Shown in pieces: positions 19,764-23,391 of a DNA stretch of 23,391 bases. The notes beneath the pieces were generated by a model. That model saw only the letters and a list, made by a program, of their open reading frames with translations, was not told the DNA's origin and searched no databases. Origin of the DNA: JBDTRY01 sp039931435 (GTDB taxonomy: Bacteria; Acidobacteriota; Thermoanaerobaculia; Gp7-AA8); assembly GCA_039931435.1 (NCBI GenBank), contig JBDTRY010000038.1:1-23391 (forward strand), read 5' to 3'. Position 1 is the stretch's first letter. Every line of letters begins with the position of its first letter. The translations under genes were made by a program, and so were the position numbers.

Positions 19764-19923
19764 GGCGTTCATACTTTCTTCACCCTGGATCAGCGCTGCC
19801 GCTGTGCCCTCGCTTGTAAGAAACTCACGTAGATTAGGCGCGTGTAAGGCCGGTCGTCGTTCCACGTGCAGGAGCTCCCTCGGGATGACACACCTCGCGA
19901 TCGTCGGGTCAAGTCCAACCTTC

Positions 19924-21558
19924 TTAGACGCTCGCCCGTTCCTTTCGCATCTGCCAGAGCAGGTGGCTGAGGTGCGGTCGACTCGATTCACCGGTGGTGA
20001 CGATCAGCAGCTTCATGATCTTCAACTCCAGCGGGTCGGTGTAGAGCAGGATGAGCATCTCCCGGATGAAGCTCGTATTCAGAGTGATGTCGTTGTCAGT
20101 TCCCACTCCCAGGCGCAGACCTTTCTTTTCCCACCAGGAGAAGGGGTGATCCTTCCATCGCGCCAGCTCGCCGGTGAGTTTCTGGTTCGATGAAGGTAGC
20201 GACACCAGCGTCAGCCGCTTGTCGATCATGCGGTTCAGCACATCGTGTTGATAGTGCTCAACCTCCAGGGCATGGTGAAACTTCGTCTTCGTTGCCAGCG
20301 TCGCTTCATCCGTCGACAGAGGTTCCCCGGACAGGATCTTGTCCAGGACCTCGGTTCGTCCGGTCCAGTCCATGTCGGACAATTCGTCGAAAGCACGCGT
20401 GTCCCGCTCAAGAGGCAGCCCCTGGGCGTTGCCCTGCAGCACGCCTTGAAGGATTCCGTGAAAATAGAAATTGGGATTGATGCCCAGGCTGAGTCCGTGC
20501 TCGATGGCTTCCACCTGCCAGATGTTCATGGCGTTGTCGACAGCCTGGATTCCCTGGCGGAGAGTGTTCCAGGTCTCCCCGTGATGGCTGCGTGTGCGCA
20601 GTCCCCAGGCCTGCAGTTTGCGCATCCCCACGCGCATCTCTCTGAAATGGGCCTTTCTGTAAAAGCCCCGTTCATCACCAACGGTATCCACCTCGGTGAG
20701 AACGCTACGCAGCTCGGGATGCCGTTTCAAAAGGTCGATGATCTGCCGTACCTGATCGTCGAAATGCGCTCGTTTCGAAGGGAAGCGTGTAGCGTCGAAA
20801 AACCCCGCCTCCTTCCGGAAACTGGGAGAGAGCACGAAGCGGAATGACGGCAACTCTTTCTGAAAATCCGTGAAGCCGTCATAAAGACCTAGAACGACGT
20901 CTTCCGCGGTGAGCGCGGCAGTGCCCGGGATCTGTTCGGAGGGGTCGGTAGTCTCCCGGAAAAGGGTGAACTTCAGTCGCAGCGATCCCACGTTCGCTGT
21001 CCGGTACAGCCGCCGGGCCATGTGATAGGCCGCCTCCCGGTGCACCTCTCTCGAGGTGAGGATCAGTTTGGGCAGAAAGAGAATCTTCAGATATCTCGAG
21101 AAGCGTTCGCCATCGCCCAGGCGGATAATTCGATTCACATCTTCCGGCGATCGAAGTGGCAGGACATCCGCGCCGTAGATCTCTTTGATCTTCGACTCGT
21201 ACAGCGTGCGTTGCGGACCCTCCAGCAGTTGGATCAGACGCGGATAGAGAAATTCAGCATCCAGGGATCCCGTGAGGTGAATGTGTTCATCGTGAAAAGG
21301 AATGGGAAAGGCTGCGAAAAAGGAGGCAAGCGCAGTCGAGAAAGGCTGATCGAGAAGGGATTCCAACGAGGCCTGATCGAGCCGAAACTGGCCCAGGAGT
21401 ATGTGAAACGTGGTTACCGCCTCGGTGAGTTCCGGATCGTCTGCGAGCTGGGGCGACTGCATCGCCAGAACGAGTGTGTCCTCGAGAGCCAGCCCGTTCG
21501 TTTCGCTGATGACGCTCGTCAGCAGCGATAGCAGCCGTGAATTCAGAGAGCGCGTCAC
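19924..21558 (-). CDS. Divergent adenosine-deaminase-family metallohydrolase
   Basis: This is a 544-aa enzyme of the adenosine deaminase/AMP deaminase superfamily (zinc TIM barrel), probably a purine nucleoside or nucleotide deaminase; substrate not assignable. Family residues are visible: H92-x-H94 (DEHIHLTGSL), H325-H-G-E328 (RSHHGETW), H354 (EHGLSLG), S457-N458 (LPSSNQKL) and T487-D488-N489-D490. In classical ADA the last motif is T-D-D; here the second Asp is Asn489. It is about 200 residues longer than ADA, with a ~90-residue N-terminal extension and a long insert (about 370-450) between the EHG and SN motifs. The start GTG 21558 has AGGA about 7 bases upstream (minus strand). The C-terminus (SRPHLSHLLWQMRKERASV) matches a decayed remnant at 14787-14890. 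It follows the lipoprotein gene by 56 bases on the same strand. Confidence 0.83.
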   Translation of the reverse strand: MTRSLNSRLLSLLTSVISETNGLALEDTLVLAMQSPQLADDPELTEAVTTFHILLGQFRLDQASLESLLDQPFSTALASFFAAFPIPFHDEHIHLTGSLDAEFLYPRLIQLLEGPQRTLYESKIKEIYGADVLPLRSPEDVNRIIRLGDGERFSRYLKILFLPKLILTSREVHREAAYHMARRLYRTANVGSLRLKFTLFRETTDPSEQIPGTAALTAEDVVLGLYDGFTDFQKELPSFRFVLSPSFRKEAGFFDATRFPSKRAHFDDQVRQIIDLLKRHPELRSVLTEVDTVGDERGFYRKAHFREMRVGMRKLQAWGLRTRSHHGETWNTLRQGIQAVDNAMNIWQVEAIEHGLSLGINPNFYFHGILQGVLQGNAQGLPLERDTRAFDELSDMDWTGRTEVLDKILSGEPLSTDEATLATKTKFHHALEVEHYQHDVLNRMIDKRLTLVSLPSSNQKLTGELARWKDHPFSWWEKKGLRLGVGTDNDITLNTSFIREMLILLYTDPLELKIMKLLIVTTGESSRPHLSHLLWQMRKERASV

Positions 21559-21614
21559 GCGACGATCCTATCGCGCCGTGGTGTCATCGAGGGAGAAAGT
21601 CCATCCTTGCCCGG

Positions 21615-22166
21615 TCAGTACTCGATCTTGTATTCGTATTCGAACGCACGCACGCGTCCGCTGACCAGCAGGGGAAAGAAGGTCGCTTTCTTCAACTCTG
21701 AGGAGTTCTGCTCTTCGAGTTGCGGATTTCCCGTGGTGTTCTGAAGAGTCTTCACGGACTCGACTTCGCCATGCGTATTCACCTGCGCCAGAAGGACGAT
21801 CAGACCCCTGGCTTTTGTCGTGCTGTATATCGGAGAGGGAGCCCTTCGAAACTTAAGCTCTTCACGTGGGAGAACGTCCTGCCCCTCGCCGAGATCCGAA
21901 GTGTGGACCCAGCCGGTGTTGAGGTCACCCATGCGGATCTCCGTCCAGTCTTCTTTCGTGGAGAGCACCGAGACTGCTTCGCCCGAACGATAGCTGTTGA
22001 TGACCGGCGCTGCGGGATCAGGACTCTTCCGGATCCCGGCGTTCGAGGAAACCACGTAACGCGTTCCAATCGACTCGCGTATGGGAGGTAACTCAGGCGC
22101 GGGTTTGGCGCAGGCCAGCGAACCGGCAAAAAATAAGGCGGCGGCAATTCTCTTATCCAAAGACAT
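21615..22166 (-). CDS. SH3b + TonB-C-like putative lipoprotein
   Basis: This 183-aa exported protein starts with ATG 22166 (MSLDKRIAAALFFAGSLAC), a signal peptide ending in a weak lipobox (S-L-A-C, C19), so it may be a lipoprotein. Residues about 30-105 form a bacterial SH3 (SH3b) domain (AGIRKSPDPAAPVI, SGEAVSVLSTKEDWTEIR, TGWVHTSDL), which typically binds peptidoglycan or peptides. Residues about 115-183 resemble the TonB C-terminal fold (IVLLAQVNTHGEVESVKTL..., KKATFFPLLVSG, EYEYKIEY), rare with SH3b. The minus-strand AGGAGAG sits only 2-7 bases before the ATG. The start overlaps the upstream permease stop by 14 bases, indicating coupling. An in-frame upstream start (22235) would add an implausible Ser/Pro-rich leader inside the permease gene. 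Confidence 0.75.
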   Translation of the reverse strand: MSLDKRIAAALFFAGSLACAKPAPELPPIRESIGTRYVVSSNAGIRKSPDPAAPVINSYRSGEAVSVLSTKEDWTEIRMGDLNTGWVHTSDLGEGQDVLPREELKFRRAPSPIYSTTKARGLIVLLAQVNTHGEVESVKTLQNTTGNPQLEEQNSSELKKATFFPLLVSGRVRAFEYEYKIEY

Positions 22167-23133
22167 CTCTCCTGATGAAGATCGTGAAGGCGGCGATGAG
22201 GGCCAGGCCGGCCCAGACAGCCAACAACGCAACATTGAATCCCAGAGTCATCCCGTCGTAGGGCGGCGCTTCGCCACTGTAATAGCTGGCCAGAGGAAGC
22301 GCGCTCACGAACAGGTATTTTCCTGCGGTCCAGTCCGGGCTTACGCGGGTGAGGATCGTGCCGCCGATGAGGGCGGCCATCATCGTTCCGATCGAGGCAG
22401 CGCTGGAGCGGTAGATCACCGAGAGGAGCAGGGCGATCGAGGCCACGGAAAGCATGGCAAACCAGTCCAGGCCATAGGCGATGAGTGCGTCGCGCCACAG
22501 CGGCAGCTGTTTCACCGCGCTCAGGTCCACGCCCTTCTCCGAAATCTGGAAACCGTTGAATACCGGCGCTGTCCACCCTCGGGGGTCGAGGACTGTGGAG
22601 GAGATGGCGTAGGCCAGCAGGCCTCCGATGAGCAACGTAAGCGTGGTGAACACGAACAGAGCTGCGAGTTTGGAGCCGAGAATCTTCCAGCGTTTCACCG
22701 GGCGAGTCAGAAGCAGTTTGTCCGTTCCTTCCGCTGCCTCGGCGGAAACGATATCGCTGCCGAGGACAGCCACGAGGAGAGGGAGGAGAAGAAAGCCGGC
22801 GGCGTTGGCGAAGGTTCGGGCGAAATAGGGAGCGGTGGGACGTTCCGGGTCGATGTCATGATCGAGGTAAAACTGAAGGCGGGCCGACTCGGCGCGCATG
22901 GAACGCGCCCAGGTCGGCGGGACCCGTTCGCGGCGCAGGGCATTCTCGTAGCGTGCCAGACGCTGCTGGACTTCGGCTCGCCAGTTCTTCCGGCTTCGTC
23001 CCTCGAGCTGCTTGTACTGGGAGTAGGCGATCACGGACAGGATGGCCGTAAGGATGGCCACGACGATGATGAACCGCCGCCGCCTGAGGAGCTTCAGGAC
23101 TTCGTTTTCAACCAGTGGGAAGAATCGGGTCAT
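22153..23133 (-). CDS. ABC-2 type transporter permease
   Basis: This 326-aa integral inner-membrane subunit of an ABC exporter belongs to the ABC-2 permease class. ATG 23133 has AGGAG upstream on the minus strand. It starts with a cytosolic helix (FFPLVENEVLKLLRRRRF), TM1 at about 22-40 (IIVVAILTAILSVIAY), a large extracytoplasmic loop (about 42-115, charged, LEGRSRKNWRAEVQQRLARYENALRR), then FANAAGFLLLPLLVAVLGSDIVSAEAAEGTDKLLL-type permease core with further helices to residue 320. The -SAEAAEGTDKLLLTRPVKR- stretch is typical of ABC-2 permeases that pair with a cytosolic ATPase. No ATPase is in the window; it may lie beyond the right edge. Overlaps the lipoprotein gene by 14 bases. Confidence 0.85.
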   Translation of the reverse strand: MTRFFPLVENEVLKLLRRRRFIIVVAILTAILSVIAYSQYKQLEGRSRKNWRAEVQQRLARYENALRRERVPPTWARSMRAESARLQFYLDHDIDPERPTAPYFARTFANAAGFLLLPLLVAVLGSDIVSAEAAEGTDKLLLTRPVKRWKILGSKLAALFVFTTLTLLIGGLLAYAISSTVLDPRGWTAPVFNGFQISEKGVDLSAVKQLPLWRDALIAYGLDWFAMLSVASIALLLSVIYRSSAASIGTMMAALIGGTILTRVSPDWTAGKYLFVSALPLASYYSGEAPPYDGMTLGFNVALLAVWAGLALIAAFTIFIRRDVFG

Positions 23134-23160
23134 CTGTTCTCCTACAGGATTCTTCGCTCA

Positions 23161-23391
23161 TGGAGTGACTGCATCCTGCCGTCCGGGTCGGCGGCTTCCA
23201 GCCGCCGCGGTTCCGGGCTGGGCGGCGCGGGACGCCGCCCGTCCAGACGCTTGGAAGGCGTCGCTCCGAGGTGATCGTGTCGGATGTGGAGTGACGGCAT
23301 CCTGCCGTCCGGGTCGGCGGCTTCCAGCCGCCGGGGTTCCGGGGGTGGTCGGCGCGGGACGCCGCCCGTCCAGACGCCTGGAAGGCGTCGC
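23161..23391. repeat. Tandem 126-bp units of four short hairpins each
   Basis: Unit 1 begins at 23161 and unit 2 at 23287 (TGGAGTGAC), the latter running off the window. Hairpins in unit 2: GACGGCA-TCC-TGCCGTC (23293-23309), CGGCGGCT-TCC-AGCCGCCG (23315-23333), a weaker CGGCG-CGGGA-CGCCG (23350-23364) and GACGCCT-GGA-AGGCGTC (23373-23389). Unit 1 has the same four at 23167-23183, 23189-23207, 23221-23239 and 23246-23262, with one mismatch in the first and a G-T wobble in the last. The array lies upstream of the permease. No coding potential. Confidence 0.85.

Larger units (their letters stand above)
19362..19889. repeat. Tandem array of ~224-bp units, two full and one decayed
   Basis: The phrase CGCTTGTAAGAAACTCA begins units at 19362, 19586 and 19811 (periods 224 and 225). 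Units 1 and 2 share nearly everything, including GCGATGCTTCGCAAACGG, a ~103-bp palindrome, and a GGATCAGCGCTGCCGCTG tail. Unit 3 is shortened and keeps only the head and a CCCTCGGGATGAC end. The near-identity of units 1 and 2 implies recent tandem duplication. No open reading frame of note; the array fills most of the 612-base gap between lhr and the deaminase gene, and the edges (19312-19361, 19890-19923) hold nothing I recognise. Confidence 0.85.

Noticed and set aside
19362..19889. Possible CRISPR array
   Set aside because: Repeats are ~224 bp long with the 'spacers' also duplicated; no short regular repeats and no cas genes.
19924..21558. RADAR defence system (RdrA/RdrB)
   Set aside because: Only a deaminase-family protein is present; no RdrA-like ATPase in the window and the protein is shorter than RdrB. 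Kept only as an open comparison.
22081..23274. 397-codon plus-strand frame opposite the permease and lipoprotein genes
   Set aside because: Antisense to a well-supported membrane protein; composition typical of a shadow, and it runs into the hairpin array.
23161..23391. tRNA or rRNA-like structured gene
   Set aside because: Hairpins do not form a cloverleaf and the unit is tandemly repeated; no conserved tRNA or rRNA sequence.

Overview
The window is a GC-rich (roughly 60% by eye) bacterial chromosomal segment with ten protein genes and several repeat-rich intergenic regions. There are no rRNA or tRNA genes, no phage or IS genes and no CRISPR array. The gene content (AddAB, full-length Lhr, a VIT/vWA protein, a GT-C glycosyltransferase), frequent GTG/TTG starts and intergenic palindrome arrays resemble Acidobacteriota contigs. 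That placement is a guess from style, because no marker gene is present.

Layout. Positions 3-6145 (+) hold a translationally coupled addB-addA pair (addB truncated at the window edge) for double-strand-break resection. Next come a secreted protein of unknown function (6227-7087) and a small SnoaL/NTF2-like protein (7175-7543), ending at a 12-bp perfect hairpin. Positions 7791-10831 (+) hold a MerR-type regulator overlapping by 4 bp a 785-residue VIT + vWA protein. A 9-bp inverted repeat abuts the regulator's ATG, suggesting autoregulation and a leaderless mRNA. Positions 11038-12276 (+) hold an MFS transporter carrying two compensating 1-nt frameshifts. A convergent GT-C (family 39-like) membrane glycosyltransferase lies at 12687-13979 (-), divergent from a TM-anchored TPR protein (14193-14723, +). 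The two share what looks like one overlapping bidirectional promoter. A long Lhr helicase (15001-19311, +) follows. The far end is a minus-strand group: ABC-2 permease (23133-22153), an SH3b + TonB-C-like lipoprotein candidate (22166-21615) and a divergent adenosine-deaminase-family enzyme (21558-19924).

The non-coding DNA is the unusual part. A tandem array of about 224-bp units, each holding a ~103-bp long-armed palindrome, separates lhr from the deaminase gene. A second array (126-bp period, four short hairpins per unit) runs off the right edge. A ~100-bp element occurs at both 12484-12600 and 14875-14960. The second copy adjoins a decayed remnant of the 3' end of a deaminase gene homologous to the intact one 5 kb away, and its edge supplies the likely -35 box of lhr.

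Functionally, addAB and lhr are DNA-repair genes. The MerR-VIT/vWA pair is the best candidate for a little-described self-contained module. The remaining genes are envelope and transport functions. I see no clearly recognisable new defence system; the most interesting leads are the MerR-VIT/vWA module, the divergent deaminase with its remnant, and the palindrome arrays.
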